Assembly: GCA_027422505.1 (NCBI GenBank)
Contig: JAPQWV010000331.1
Span: 124,001 to 188,000 of the forward strand
DNA from: Craterostigma plantagineum
Lineage: Eukaryota > Streptophyta > Magnoliopsida > Lamiales > Linderniaceae
DNA: 64,000 nucleotides
Reading direction: 5' to 3'
This document shows, piece after piece, positions 23,443 through 34,659 of the stretch; the first letter of the stretch is position 1, and each line of letters starts with the position of its first letter. The translations under genes were made by a program, and so were the position numbers. A model generated the notes under the pieces. That model searched no databases and had not been told where the DNA came from. It saw only the letters and a list, made by a program, of their open reading frames with translations.

Positions 23443-23682
23443 TGTTATAAATCAATAGTATGGATGCCCATACCAACATTTGTTAATGCCCATACCAACA
23501 TTATTTTGTTAGATCCAATTTTGCCTATAAATAGGCATTGGACTCGTTTGTAATGGAGTGTGAAAAATTTGTTAAAAGCTTCAACCCCGTTATTGCTTCC
23601 CCTCCTCTATTATCCCATCTATCATACCATAATATATATATATATATTACTAATTAGTTATAAAGCTAAATATTTTATAACA
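23443..23682 (+). repeat. Copia-type LTR, forward copy
   Basis: It begins TGTTATAAATC right after a polypurine tract and ends TTATAACA. It contains a TATA box (TATAAATAGG near 23524) and could in principle drive transcription toward the PPR gene. Confidence 0.68.
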
Positions 23683-23766
23683 TTTATTATATTTTTTCGG
23701 GCTCATATCTCGTACCTTTTAAAAAATATATATGTTTTATTCTTTTAAAAGACCCATTATGGTTAA

Positions 23767-23788
23767 TGGGCCACACCTTTAATGGGCT
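23767..23788 (+). promoter_or_regulatory. Two site II motifs before the PPR gene
   Basis: TGGGCC (23767-23772) and TGGGCT (23783-23788) lie 110-135 bp upstream of the PPR start. Such TCP-bound site II elements are common in promoters of genes for organelle biogenesis. Confidence 0.45.
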
Positions 23789-23899
23789 TTCCACAGTGAA
23801 GAAAGTAATCGTCGTCTCAGAAGAGAGCAATTTCGTTCATGCGACAAAAGCTCAAATGAATGAAAACTAATAAAAGAAAAAACAAAATAAAAAATAAAA

Positions 23900-26228
23900 A
23901 TGCCTCCGGCGCCACCGCAGTTAGCACCGAAACCCCACAAACCGTATTTCTACTACGGCCACCGTAAGCCCACCCAAAACCGCCCCACCGTACGTGGCGG
24001 ACTTTTCACCAACCGCCGCACGCTCAAGCCGCCGACCACCGCAAGACCCGAATTCAGCCAACCGTTTGAGCTCCAAAAATGGGACCCCGACGGTTACGGA
24101 CCAAACCCCCCGCCGCCGCCGACGAGAGACCCGTCGGAGGATTTCTTTACCTTAGGGAAGCGGCTGTCGCCGATCGCAAGGTACATAGTGGACGCGTTCA
24201 GAAAACACAAGCAGTGGAGCCCCGAGCTCATAGCTGAGCTCAATCGCCTTCGGAGAGTGACGCCGAGCATAGTCACGGAGGTTCTGAAGTTCCCCCACGT
24301 CGATCCGAGGATGTCAACCAAATTGTTCAGTTGGGCTGGTAATTTTCTTCCTTGATTTTGAATAGAAACTGCGAATTTTGAATGTTTGGCTGCGCAATTT
24401 CTAGGGTTTCTGTTTTTCCATAGTTGATTGCATTCCCCTTATCATCTTCTTCAATTGGATCTTCGATTCAACAGGGAAGCAGAAGGGTTATAGGCACGAT
24501 TTCGCTTGCTATAATGCCTATTCCTATTTCTTAAATAGGGTGAATCAGTTTCGAGCTGCTGATCAAGTGCCCGAACTGATGAACATGCAAGGAAAGCCGC
24601 CGAGCGAAAAGCAGTTCGAAATCTTGATAAGAATGCACGCCGATGCCAATAGGGGGCTTAGGGTTCATTACGTATACGAAAAGATGAAGAAATTCGGGGT
24701 AAAGCCAAGGGTCTTTCTGTACAACAGAATAATGGATGCCTTAGTCAAGACCGATCACTTAGACTTAGCCTTGTCTGTGTACGACGATTTCAAAGGGGAC
24801 GGTTTGGTCGAGGAGAACGTAACTTACATGATTCTGATTAAGGGTTTCTGTAAAGCAAATCGAATAGAGGAAGCACTGAGCCTCGTTGATGAAATGAGGA
24901 AGAAACTGTGCAAGCCCGACGTTTTTGCTTACACTGCAATGGTGAAAACGTTGATCTCAAAGGGAAATCTCGACGGTTGTTTAAGGGTTTGGAAAGAAAT
25001 GGAAGAAGACAACGTAGAGCCCGACGTAATGGCTTATTCGACGTTGCTGACAGCCCTTTGCAAAGCGAAACGCGTCGGCGAAGGCTACGAACTGTTTAAG
25101 GAGATGAAGGAACGAAATTACTTGATCGATAGGGGGATCTACGGGTCGCTGATCGAAGCATTCGTCGACGAGGGAAGAGTCGGTAAATCGTGCGAATTGC
25201 TTAAAGACTTGATAGAATGTGGATACCGAGCAGATTTGCCCATATTCAACTCTCTCATCAGAGGTTTCTGCAAGGAAGGGCTCGTCGACAAGGCTTGCAA
25301 ACTCTTTCAACAAACAGTCAGAGAGGATCTCAGCCCAGATTTCCACACGGTGAATCCCATTTTAATCTCGTACGCAGAGTCGAAAAGAATGGACGAATTC
25401 TCCAAAATGCTCGGACGAATTCAAAGGGCTGGAATCTCCGTACCCGAAATTCTGTTGGAATTCTTTCGTTGCATGTTGGAGAAGAAGGAAGACGGGCTAT
25501 CAACTGCTCTGAAAGTGTTCGAGTTCTTGAAAACGAAGGGCCATACGAACGTCCCAATGTACAACATGATAATGGAAGCCCTCCTAAGCAGCGGCGAGGA
25601 AAAAAAGGCTATAAAACTCTTCGACGAGCTCAACTCTTCTTCGCCAGCCCTGGCGCCCGACTCATTCTCCTACAGCCACGCAATCGCCTGCCACGTCAGA
25701 CTGGGAAACGCTGACGAGGCGTGCAAATTGTACAACAAGGTAGTAGAATCCTCGTCAGTCCCTACGATCGAAGCCTACTCTTCCCTTGCGAAAGCGTTGT
25801 GTAAGAAGGGAGAGATCGACGCAGCCATGATGCTGATAAGGGACTGTTTGGCAAACGTCGCCGGCGGGCCCGTCGAGTTTAAGTACGCCCTAACGGTTAT
25901 AGATTCCTGCAAGTCGAACGATGCGAGGAAGGTGGTGGAAGTGGTGGACGAGCTGGCGGAGGAAGGGTGGGGCCCGGGCGAGGCCGTTGTTATATGCTGC
26001 GCTGCGATATATGGTATGTGCAGGCATGGAAGCGTCGAGGAGGCGAGGAGTTTCTTCGAGGCTGTGAAGGAGAAGGGGTATGTAAGGGAAGCTGATGTAG
26101 TAGCTTATGATGAGATGCTCGTTGAGCATATGAAGAAGACGACGGCAGACTTGGTGGTTTCGGGGATCAGGTTTTTCGGGCTTCAGAGGAGGTTGAAGGC
26201 CAAGGGTTTTTCTCTGTTGGGAGAGTGA
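23900..26228 (+). CDS. P-class pentatricopeptide repeat protein
   Basis: Two exons (23900-24338, 24475-26228) give 730 aa. The N-terminus (MPPAPPQ..., FYYGHRKPTQNRPTVRGGLF) and a Pro-rich linker precede an array of about a dozen PPR motifs, for example NVTYMILIKGFCKANRIEEA and PDVFAYTAMVKTLISKGNLD, with the usual 35-residue step. No E, DYW or SMR domain follows, so this is a P-class protein expected to bind organelle RNA (stabilisation, splicing or translation). The opening resembles the single-gene family of Arabidopsis At4g20740 (EMB3131), known as embryo-essential; that orthology is from memory of the family. Site II motifs lie about 120 bp upstream, and a rearranged copia fragment ends 220 bp upstream. 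Confidence 0.9.
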
Positions 26229-26422
26229 TTCGAGCGAATTTGAATTTGAAGCTTCTTCAATATTTTGTTAAAATGTTTGTAATTCAGGTGTCTTGGTGCG
26301 AATTCAAGGAAATTGTTGGCAGTTGACATTCAATTCAAAGTAGATTGCGCGTTTTGAAGTGCGTTGTGGGTCCCACTTCACACGCGTGTCATCGACGAAC
26401 CGACTCAGACATCATAATATAG

Positions 26423-27051
26423 TTCCACGGCCCGAGCCACCACCACCCTTCTCCTTCCTCTTCCTTCTTAAACTCCATTCTAAAAAGCAAAGTCGGAAAA
26501 CTCCGCTCCATATTCGAAAAACACCGTAACCAAGACCGAACTCCCAAAATCGCCCCCCGAAATCCTGCCTCAGACCTCCCAGGCACCGAGGACAGAGTGG
26601 TCATTTACTACATGAGCCTCTGTGGGGTCCTCAAGACGTTCCAAGACTGCCACAGCGTGAGGATGATCTTCAGAGGCTTCCGCGTGAACGTAGACGAAAG
26701 GGACGTTTCCATGGATTTCAACTACAGAAAGGATCTTCAGACATATTGGGAAAGATGAAGAAGAAGAACGAAGAAGCTGTTTTGCTGCCTCGAGTCTTCG
26801 TAAAGGTAAGGTACGTCGGCGGGGCAGACGTTGTGAAGCAATTGCTAGAAATGGGAGAACTAGGAAAAATGTTGAAGGGTATCCCTTTAAGCGATCTTAG
26901 GCCTTGCGTTGCTTGTGGAGTTGCTCGGTTCTTACCGTGCGATAATCACAGTGGAAGTCAAAAGCTCTTCGAAGAAGACGAAGGGGAGTCTAAGAGGTGT
27001 TTGGTGTGCAATGAGAATGGGCTCGTAAGGTGTCCATTGTGCTGTTATTAG
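26423..27051 (+). pseudogene. Glutaredoxin-like gene, frameshifted and without a clear start
   Basis: The first open frame (from the stop at 26420-26422 to the TGA at 26756-26758) encodes DRVVIYYMSLCGVLKTFQDC, MIFRGFRVNVDERDVSMDF and RKDLQ. The second, shifted by one base, encodes LLPRVFVKVRYVGGADVVKQ and a Cys-rich tail with paired Cys (CVACG, CLVCNENGLVRCPLC) to a stop at 27051. Together this is the plant glutaredoxin-like family with a C-terminal zinc-finger-like region. The redox CPYC motif is replaced by SLCGV, as is common in that group. The first ATG in frame (about 26612) lies inside the domain, and a one-base loss at about 26755 splits the gene. A decayed gene is most likely; an assembly error at the junction is possible. 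Confidence 0.65.
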
Positions 27052-27308
27052 TGTGCTGTTGTTAGGGTTTTTTCTTGCAGTTGATGGGAGCGAAAGGAAG
27101 CTGCATGACAATTCATGTTCACCGCATGGAAGTTACATGTATTGTAATGAATTCGAACACACAATCATGCCGAGTAATAAACTATGACGAAAGAGTATCG
27201 ATGAGAGGAAGAGAGACACGAGCCAAGTTCTCTTTTATTTGCAGAAGCAAGTAGTACCGGAAATACCTGGAAACACACAAGGCATCATCATATCATCATC
27301 AGTTTTGT

Positions 27309-28158
27309 TCAGAAGTAGTTGCTTTTGTAGAAAGTCCTTAGGAAATCAGATGCTCCTTGTTCTCGGGACGCCATTTCTTGTTTAGCCGCCTGAGGGCCCA
27401 AAACGTACTGACCGATAATGTGGTGTCGCTGCTTCGCATGCTCGACAACGTTGCTCAGCTCCTCTGTCCCCTTGAACAGAAGCAGATCAATTACCTGCGA
27501 TAAGTGCAGATTCCATCAAGACACTAGTGAACCACGTACCATATGTGTAATGTATCGTCTGCCTAATAATTCGAATAAACAGCTAAACGACGCTTGCGTT
27601 TAAATATAATGCTAGCAAGGGAAGGAGGAAAGGGGCTTACAAGTTCCTATAAGGAATGTCTGTCCAACTATCAAAATCATATAATGAGGTTTCTGCTTAC
27701 GGTATTAGGTTGGATCGAAGAAACTTATCTCACATTTTATTTCCGCATGTATAGTTGAAGGATTATGAACCAGTTTGAAATATGTAACCTTTCCTGTATG
27801 AAATGATTGATTTCGTTGCCAAGCTCAGTCCGATTACAATTAAATAAAACCAAACCTCAAAGCAATTAAAGGAACGAAAGCAAACAGAGACGAAGAATCT
27901 ACAATTGAAAAAAAAAAATAGGAGTGGTAAAACGTTTCACCGGACCTTAGGGTTAGTGATGTGTGCGTTCTTACGGATCTCGGAGGCGACGGCGGCACGG
28001 AGCTCAGCGGGTTTAACGACGTCGTCTAGGGTGTATATATCCATGATGGTGGGTATAGATCTGCACGCCGTCTTGAATAACTCGAACACGCGCTTCCGCG
28101 CTTCGGCGAGGTTCGCCGAGTTCGGCGGCACGGTCACGTATTTAAGCGACGAAGCCAT
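27309..28158 (-). CDS. Complex I subunit, NDUFA6/B14 type (LYR family)
   Basis: Two exons (27946-28158 and 27309-27494) encode 132 aa: MASSLKYVTVPPNSANLAEA, then RVFELFKTACRSIPTIMDIY and EIRKNAHITNPK, continuing VIDLLLFKGTEELSNVVEHA and ending TFYKSNYF. Length and sequence fit plant NADH dehydrogenase 1 alpha subcomplex subunit 6. In known complexes this LYR protein sits on the matrix arm of mitochondrial complex I and binds acyl-carrier protein. There is no cleavable presequence, as usual for the subunit. The intron donor AAG/GTCCGG is chosen to match the conserved NPKVID junction. Four site II motifs lie 200-260 bp upstream, typical of nuclear genes for oxidative phosphorylation. Confidence 0.9.
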
Positions 28159-28362
28159 TCTCAGTTCTCTTCCCGATTTGTTTTTTTCTTTTTTTTTTTA
28201 TTTGCAATCAGAGAGAAAGAAAAACTAGCTCTAGCTGTGTGGTGTGGTAATATCGTAAATTTGCATTTAAGCCCTTTAAAATATTCAAATTAAGAAACTT
28301 CCCATTTTATTTATTTAAACCCCCCCATATTTTATCCTCGAGTGGATATGGTCATAATAAGT

Positions 28363-28417
28363 TGGGCCTTTAAATAAGATTGGGCCTCTCTTCGCTCCGG
28401 CCCAACGCAAAAGCCCA
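28363..28417 (-). promoter_or_regulatory. Site II cluster upstream of the complex I subunit gene
   Basis: TGGGCC at 28363-28368 and 28381-28386, GGCCCA at 28399-28404 and AGCCCA at 28412-28417 lie within 55 bp, about 205-260 bp upstream of the start codon. Clustered site II elements bind TCP factors and are enriched in promoters of respiratory-chain genes. Confidence 0.6.
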
Positions 28418-28419
28418 AA

Positions 28420-30059
28420 TAATGAGGAGATGGCAAAATCGAATGTTTGGGACATGGATGATAATGATGGAAGCTAAGACCACAATGCATGCATGGAAAT
28501 AGACAAACATTACACACATTTTGTTCTATGAATTCGGATAAAGTGTAACTATCGGCCATAAAGGTTTTGTCTCCTTAAGGACAAGACAAGTGCCACATTC
28601 TCATACATTATTACTCAAAATTATATATATATTTTTAATTTTCTCGGGGGTCATTTATATAGTTGCCATGTGGCATTCACTGTCTTCGTGAACCCCACGT
28701 ATTAATTCGCCTAAGTTTAAGATTTTGAACATTACCTTCGCATTAAAACTTATGTGGCTTTGAGTAAAAATGTTACAATGTAATAACGTTGAAGAACCTC
28801 ACGTAGTTGCCAAGAAAGACGCGAAGGGAGTGTAAAGAAAATTAATACGTATATATTGACGTACTCATTGGAACTTGATGTTTGATTATTATAATGTTTT
28901 TGAAACGAGTTTACGTAAAAGACGTGCGCATATATACTTTGAGCTGGTGATAATGTCGCCATGTAACGAAAAAGCACAACACACCTATATTGAATATTAA
29001 AAGTTATGTTAATTGATCAAAACAAGACGTGAAAAAATTGATAAACAAGTCATTGACAAGTTCATTCACCAAGATATCTGGCGACAGATTATATAATATA
29101 CATCTAACTTTTCAATTCATGAATTGGGCTATCCCAACTAATAACTGCCTTAGTAGTAATGTCGTTACGAAGCGAATGATTAAGAAAGATATTATTTAGT
29201 ACTTAGTAGCATGTGTCATGTTGGGGTTCTTGCTTTTAGACCAATTAATTGAGATATTTGAATATTGCAATTTGCATAGTACTTGAGCAAGCAATATATA
29301 GTAATTTTCTCAACCTCTCCATTTGTTAGGTATGTAAGAAGATTAAGGAGCCAGATACGGAAGATAACATCTATGTTTGGCTTGGAGATCTTTGGTTCCC
29401 ATTTTAATCTAATAATTAATAAGAACAAAAAAAAATGCTAAATCAAGATATAATTACCGAATTTATGGTTTTTTTATTATTTAATTTTCTTGGGCAAGGC
29501 GTAGGTGTAAGAGAAGCAAAGGACATTGGTTTTGTTCCTTTCTTTTACCTCGAGACATCTTTTTTCAGGACAATTCACCAGAGATTAAAAGACAGGTCAA
29601 ATGTTTTTCCAAGAAAAAGAAAATCAGGGAAAGAATAATAGGGTTCTTCTCTTTCTTGGTTGATGCCCATTGTAAATTCTCTCTCATTCGTTCCTCTCCC
29701 TCCTCTCTCTCTCTCTCTCTCGCTTCTTTTTTCCTTTTGTATGTATGTCAGCAATCTAATGAACTCTGTTTCCGAGAATATCTAACTGCCATTTTCAAAG
29801 TTCACATGGCAAAAGATACCTGTTTGAGCACATAAGCCAAAATAAAGACAAATTTCATTAAAACAATCTGCTCATTTGTTGTCTCTGCCTTTAAGGGTCC
29901 CTCCCTTTTGTTGTCCTTAACCATCATTTTGCTGATCTGTTCTGTTCGGAAGATGTTCGTCGATTTGCCTAAGAAGAAACCTTCCTCTCCAATTCGAAGG
30001 AAAACTCGCCTGGGCTGAGCCGAAGAGCGCAGATAAAAATCGGATCTTTCTGAAGGATA
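28420..30059. other. Intergenic and PIP5K 5' region
   Basis: AT-rich DNA between the divergent complex I subunit and PIP5K genes. A (CT)n tract at 29703-29721 may lie in the PIP5K leader or core promoter. I see no other gene; a 67-codon ORF at 29435-29638 has no family features. Confidence 0.5.
29703..29721 (+). repeat. (CT)n tract
   Basis: Nine CT units about 340 bp upstream of the PIP5K start; CT-rich tracts are common in plant core promoters and leaders. Confidence 0.7.
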
Positions 30060-32581
30060 ATGAGCCAAGGGCTCAAGACTTGGGAAACGAAGGTGAAAAA
30101 ATCCCAAGCGTCAACGAAGAGAAGCCTATTCACGACAATGTCGGTGGCCCACGTCGACGACGCCGACGAAATCCACAAGCCCGGCGAAGTCTACCACGTC
30201 GAAAAGGCCTTCCCGAACGGCGACGTTTACACCGGCCAGTGGTCCGACCACCGCCCTCACGGCCACGGAAAATGCGTATGGGACGACGGATGTATGTACG
30301 TCGGCGAATGGCTCCGAGGAAAAGCCGCCGGAAAGGGAAGGTTCAGCTGGCCGTCCGGCGCCACCTACGAGGGCCAGTTCAAGAACGGATTCATGGACGG
30401 CGAAGGCTCATACATGGGCGCCACCAACGACGCCTACAAGGGCGGATGGGTCTGCAACATGAGGCACGGAAAGGGCACCCACAGCTACGCCGACGGCGAC
30501 TGCTACGACGGCCAGTGGCGGCGCAACCACCCCGACGGCAAGGGAAGGTACCTGTGGAGCAACGGCAACGAATACGCCGGCCAGTGGAAGCACGGCAAAA
30601 TGCACGGCGCCGGCACGATGATCTGGGAAAACGGTAACCAATACGAAGGCTCTTGGTTCGAAGGCCTGCCAAGAGGAAACGGCACCTTCCGATGGGTCGA
30701 CGGCAGCTTCTACGTCGGCGTGTGGAGCGAAGATCCGAGGGAACAGAGCGGATCTTACTACCCATCGAATTCTGACATGGGCACCTTCGACTGGGACCCA
30801 CAAGAAGTTTATTTGGTCAACCTAAGCGATTGCAGAATCAGCCATGGCGAAAAAATACCGATCTACCCTTCTCAGAAGAGGGTTAACTGGCCATGCGAGG
30901 CCGAGTCATTACAGAAGCAATCTGCTTGGAAGAGTTATTACAGAGAGAATAATAATAAGGATTATGATGACGTAAGGCTGAGGTCAGCGGACGGCGAGTC
31001 GAGCTTGGGCTCGGAGTCTGACCGGAACTTAGGGTCGTCTGACCGAGAGGCTGGGGGCGGTTCGACCGCCGACGAGCTCGACGGGTCGGGCTCGGGCTCG
31101 AGGGGCGGGTTCGTAAGGCCGCATATGGTTATAAAGCCCGCGAAAAGGCAGGGAAATACGATATCGAAGGGTCATAAGAATTACGATTTGATGCTCAATT
31201 TGCAGCTGGGAATAAGGTAGGGTGTATTTCGTTTTCTGCCTGAACACATATAGTTTGAAAATTGCACGAAAAACTCTCGGGGTTTACGGTGATTGTCATT
31301 TACGCTCCCTAATTGGGAGGTATGATGCTTGGTTTTAGACGGCACAAGGAGTACGATGTTACGTTTAGAACAATACGAGGGGGTTCTGCGCGATAAAAAG
31401 CATAATGTAGTATCGTGCATGTCTGTATAACCACGCGGGAGTATAGCGTAATTTACCCCTTTTTTCGCCGATTTTGTTGAATTTTTTTCGTAGGCATGCC
31501 GTGGGGAGGCCGGCGCCGGCGACGTCGCTCGATCTGAAAGGGTCGGCGTTCGACCCGAGGGAAAAGGTTTGGACTAAGTTTCCGCCCGAGGGTTCGAAGC
31601 ATACGCCGCCCCACCAATCATGTGAGTTCAAATGGAAGGATTACTGTCCTTTAGTTTTCAGGTGCGGAAAAAAATTATTACTAAAAAGCGCAGTGCGTTC
31701 TTTTGCGCTGTTTCTTTTTTTCACGTCTTTGGTTAACGATGCTTTTTTTTCAGGACGCTGAGGAAATTATTTATGGTCGACCCGGCGGATTACATGCTTT
31801 CGCTGTGCGGAAACGACGCGCTCAGAGAACTGTCGTCGCCCGGAAAGAGCGGAAGCTTCTTCTACCTCACGAGCGACGACAAGTACATGATAAAAACCAT
31901 GAAGAAGTCCGAAGTGAAAGTGAGCGAGAGCCTTCACGTCCCAATTTTTTTTCGGCGAGTTTTTTATTTTTTCGCCGATTTGTCGTAACGATCGACTTGG
32001 TTACATTCTTCCATTCAGCAGGTGCTTAAAAGAATGCTCCCGGCTTATTACAACCACGTCAGGGCTTTCGAGAACACGCTCGTAACGAGGTTCTTCGGTC
32101 TTCACTGCGTGAAGATGACTGGGCCCGCGCAGAAGAAGGTACGTTGGCGAGAAATACAGTTGACCACTTCACCTAAAAGCTTAAAACTTATTCATATTTT
32201 AGAATTATATTTTATTTCCAAAACGACCTTGAGCTCATTATCATCCGGCCACAAACGTTGAGCTCTGATGCCATCTTAAATGACTACTTCACATGAAAGC
32301 TTAAGTTTTCAAGGGAATGCATCGTAGTTTAGATTTATGTAATTTATTTCCGACAAATACTTACAGTCATAAATTAAGCAGGTGAGGTTTGTGGTTATGG
32401 GGAATTTGTTCTGCACCGAATATGCGATCCACAGGCGTTTCGACTTAAAAGGCTCTTCGCATGGCCGACTAACCGCCAAGCCGGAATCTGACATCGACTC
32501 TACGACGACTCTCAAGGACCTCGATTTGAACTTCATCTTCAGATTGCACAAGCCTCGATTTCAAGAACTTCGAAGGTGTAT

Positions 32582-32612
<31 letters not shown>

Positions 32613-33530
32613 GTATAATTTCGTCGTCTTCTTATGTAACATAAGTGGTATAGCAGAAGATTTAGCGATGTGGGTCGCTAAATAAGAATATTTTGTGTAG
32701 GCAAGTCGATCGAGACTGTGAATTCCTCGAACAAGAGAGAATAATGGACTATAGCCTCCTCGTCGGCGTTCACTTCAGGGAAGTCTCGAATTCGGGCCGG
32801 GCCCTAAATCCCGAGCGTAAAATCCCGAGATCTCCTCTTGGTATATATACTCAACTCGAGCAGACTCTTCGATCTTCATTTCTCATATCCATGACTTCAA
32901 GGGTGCGTTTGGTATGCGGAAATTCCACGTGGAATGGAAATGGAAAAATGTGTAATCGGATGACACGCGGAGCGTCATGTACAGTGATCTGATGCGCATC
33001 ATTACATTTTTCTTTCCTTTTCCGCATTGAACTCCGCATACCGAACGTACCCTAACCTTGGGACACAAAATCTTACTCGGAAAATTTTCGATGTTTGCGT
33101 AGGAGGTCGAGCCAACGAAGCACTATCGGGACCGGATAATAGGTAATAAAATGCTTACGTACGAGCGCATAAATAATTTTTCTTTTCGGGATATTACCTA
33201 ATAATTATTATTATTATTTTTATTTTTTCGGACAGCTTGGCGTCGTCTAGGATAGGTTCGAACTTGCCCGCTCGGGCCGAACTAACGGTGCGGAGAAATT
33301 ACGGCGGCGAGGCTCAGGTCGTCGGCGAGGCGACGGGCGAATATTACGACGTTGTTTTAGTTTTCGGAATCATAGACATATTGCAAGACTACGATATTAG
33401 CAAGAAGCTCGAACACGCGTACAAGTCGTTTCAGTACGATCCTACTTCGATCTCGGCCGTCGATCCCAGGCAGTATTCCAGGCGTTTTCGGGACTTTATA
33501 TATAGGGTTTTTACGGAGGACGCTCGATGA
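30060..33530 (+). CDS. Phosphatidylinositol 4-phosphate 5-kinase with MORN repeats
   Basis: Eight exons (30060-31216, 31494-31661, 31754-31919, 32022-32138, 32382-32575, 32701-32840, 33103-33142, 33236-33530) encode 758 aa. Seven full MORN repeats and a partial eighth run from about residue 57 to 240 (YTGQW, YVGEW, YEGQF, YKGGW, YDGQW, YAGQW, YEGSW, YVGVW). A Ser/Asp-rich linker leads to the lipid-kinase domain: [20 protein letters not shown] (ATP-binding Lys), [28 protein letters not shown], and near the C-terminus [19 protein letters not shown]. The enzyme makes PI(4,5)P2 at the plasma membrane; MORN repeats in the plant B-type family modulate membrane targeting. The start [14 protein letters not shown] matches the family. 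The donor at 32840 is chosen because it alone keeps frame with the 40-nt exon 7. Intron 4 holds a decayed TRIM. Confidence 0.92.
32157..32355 (-). mobile_element. Decayed TRIM element in intron 4 of PIP5K
   Basis: Two related segments (about 32157-32223 and 32272-32355) share TGAC(C/T)ACTTCAC, GAAAGCTTAA-like sequence and an ATTTATTTCC end. Between them GAGCTCTGATGCCAT is, on the minus strand, a degenerate TGGTATCAGAG primer-binding site. Layout and sequence match the better-preserved TRIM at 12223-12497, in the same antisense orientation to its host gene. Confidence 0.6.
32577..32612. repeat. AT-rich dinucleotide repeat in PIP5K intron 5
   Basis: TA repeats directly after the exon 5 donor. 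Confidence 0.8.
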
Positions 33531-33929
33531 AGAATTATTGGGCGCAAAATTACATTTTTTTTCGTTTTTGTAAAAAAGCTTCGAGCGAGGAGACACGGCT
33601 CTTGGTCGAATGTGAAGCTTTTCGGGGCACTCGGCGATTTAAGTACATTCTTTTTCGGGTTTTTTGGCGTATTTATTGCAGGCACTGCATTAGAGCAGAT
33701 GTATTGTAGGAGGAGAAGACAAGGGATGGTTTCCGACGTAAAGTGTTCGAGTGAGATTCTAAGTGCAGTTTGCATGAGCTTTGTAAAGCGTAACGGCAAT
33801 GAAATTCAAATACAGGACTTGTAGTTTTATTTATGATATGAATGAAAATGTTTATATATTTTTATTTCCTTTTTCGTTCTCAGCAAAACCTACATGCATG
33901 CACGTAGAGTCAGCCCATAATCCATATAA
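33531..33929. other. PIP5K 3' UTR and short intergenic
   Basis: AT-rich sequence after the PIP5K stop. Short ORFs here show no family features and look like UTR. Confidence 0.5.
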
Positions 33930-33938
33930 TAATAGTAA

Positions 33939-34326
33939 GGGTCAATTCGAAATCAGGCCCCTTTAAGGGTTTGATTTCAAATTCAGGCCCTGTTTAAGAA
34001 TTTTTTAGGTTAAAGGACCCATTTTATGTGGTGTAAAAAATGGTATTAAAAATATATGAACTTGTATAGAATGATTGTTTTGTGTTACAAACTTTCAACA
34101 TATGGTATGTCAGAGCAATAAAGTGGTACTGCAGAAAATAAATTGGTATCAGATGATCATAAACTGGTACCGGATTATGGTTTTGTGGTACAGAATTTCA
34201 ACATACTGGTATGTAAGAGCAATAAAGTGGTACTGCATAAAAATGGGTCCTTAAAACTAAATATTTTCCGAAGAAGGTCTGAACCCTAAATTATACATAT
34301 GGAGGGGCCTGAAATGAAAATTACCC
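33939..34326. mobile_element. GGTA-rich MITE, copy 2, with terminal repeats and target duplication
   Basis: 388 bp. The left end is GGGTCAATTCGAAATCAGGC and the right end, reverse complemented, GGGTAATTTTCATTTCAGGC, so about 24 bp of imperfect inverted repeat. The flanks are TAATAGTAA (33930-33938) and TAATAATAA (34327-34335), a 9-bp duplication with one mismatch, the size expected for Mutator-like elements. Inside are two half-repeats rich in GGTATG, GGTACT and GGTACC. Copy 1 is at 10579-10971. Confidence 0.72.
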
Positions 34327-34335
34327 TAATAATAA

Positions 34336-34659
34336 TCAAAGATCAGCTCGAAGTTATAGGATGATTAGATATATATGTCAACGCTTGAGTGACAAGTCGG
34401 CATGCCTGAAAGTCAACTCCATATACGTCCGTAATAATGATTTTGTTATTATCAGAGGAAAAATCAAACATAGGAGCACATCACGTCTATTGTTCTTTTC
34501 CATCATACGTGTGTAATGCCGAGCACGTCTGTTTTTATGATTTACTTTAATAGAAAGATTGGAGAAAAGTGTGCCCTGCCCATGATCACTAATTTGTAAT
34601 TGTTTGGTTCACAATTATTTAATCTAGGAAGATAGATATGTCGCTCGCTTTTTCGCAAT
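34336..34659. other. Short intergenic between MITE and copia element
   Basis: No gene or repeat recognised. Confidence 0.5.

Larger units (their letters stand above)
22975..23682. mobile_element. Rearranged copia-type fragment with two inverted LTRs
   Basis: A 240-bp LTR (23443-23682, TGTTATAAATC...TTATAACA, with an internal CTATAAATAGG TATA box) is preceded by internal sequence of the 3' end of a Ty1/copia element: a conserved TTTTTCCCTTCATTAGG...TTTTTAACGAGGCA region and the polypurine tract CCAAGGGGGAG. A second copy of the LTR lies upstream in opposite orientation (22975-23225). CGAAAGTGACCTAGCTA before the inverted LTR recurs, inverted, just after it (about 23236-23252). The block ends about 220 bp before the PPR start codon. 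Confidence 0.7.

Noticed and set aside
30391..30803. Long antisense ORFs rich in Arg/Cys or Val/Ala
   Set aside because: Shadows of the GC-rich MORN-repeat exon of PIP5K.
33612..33824. Small ORF after PIP5K
   Set aside because: It lies in the probable 3' UTR and shows no family features.
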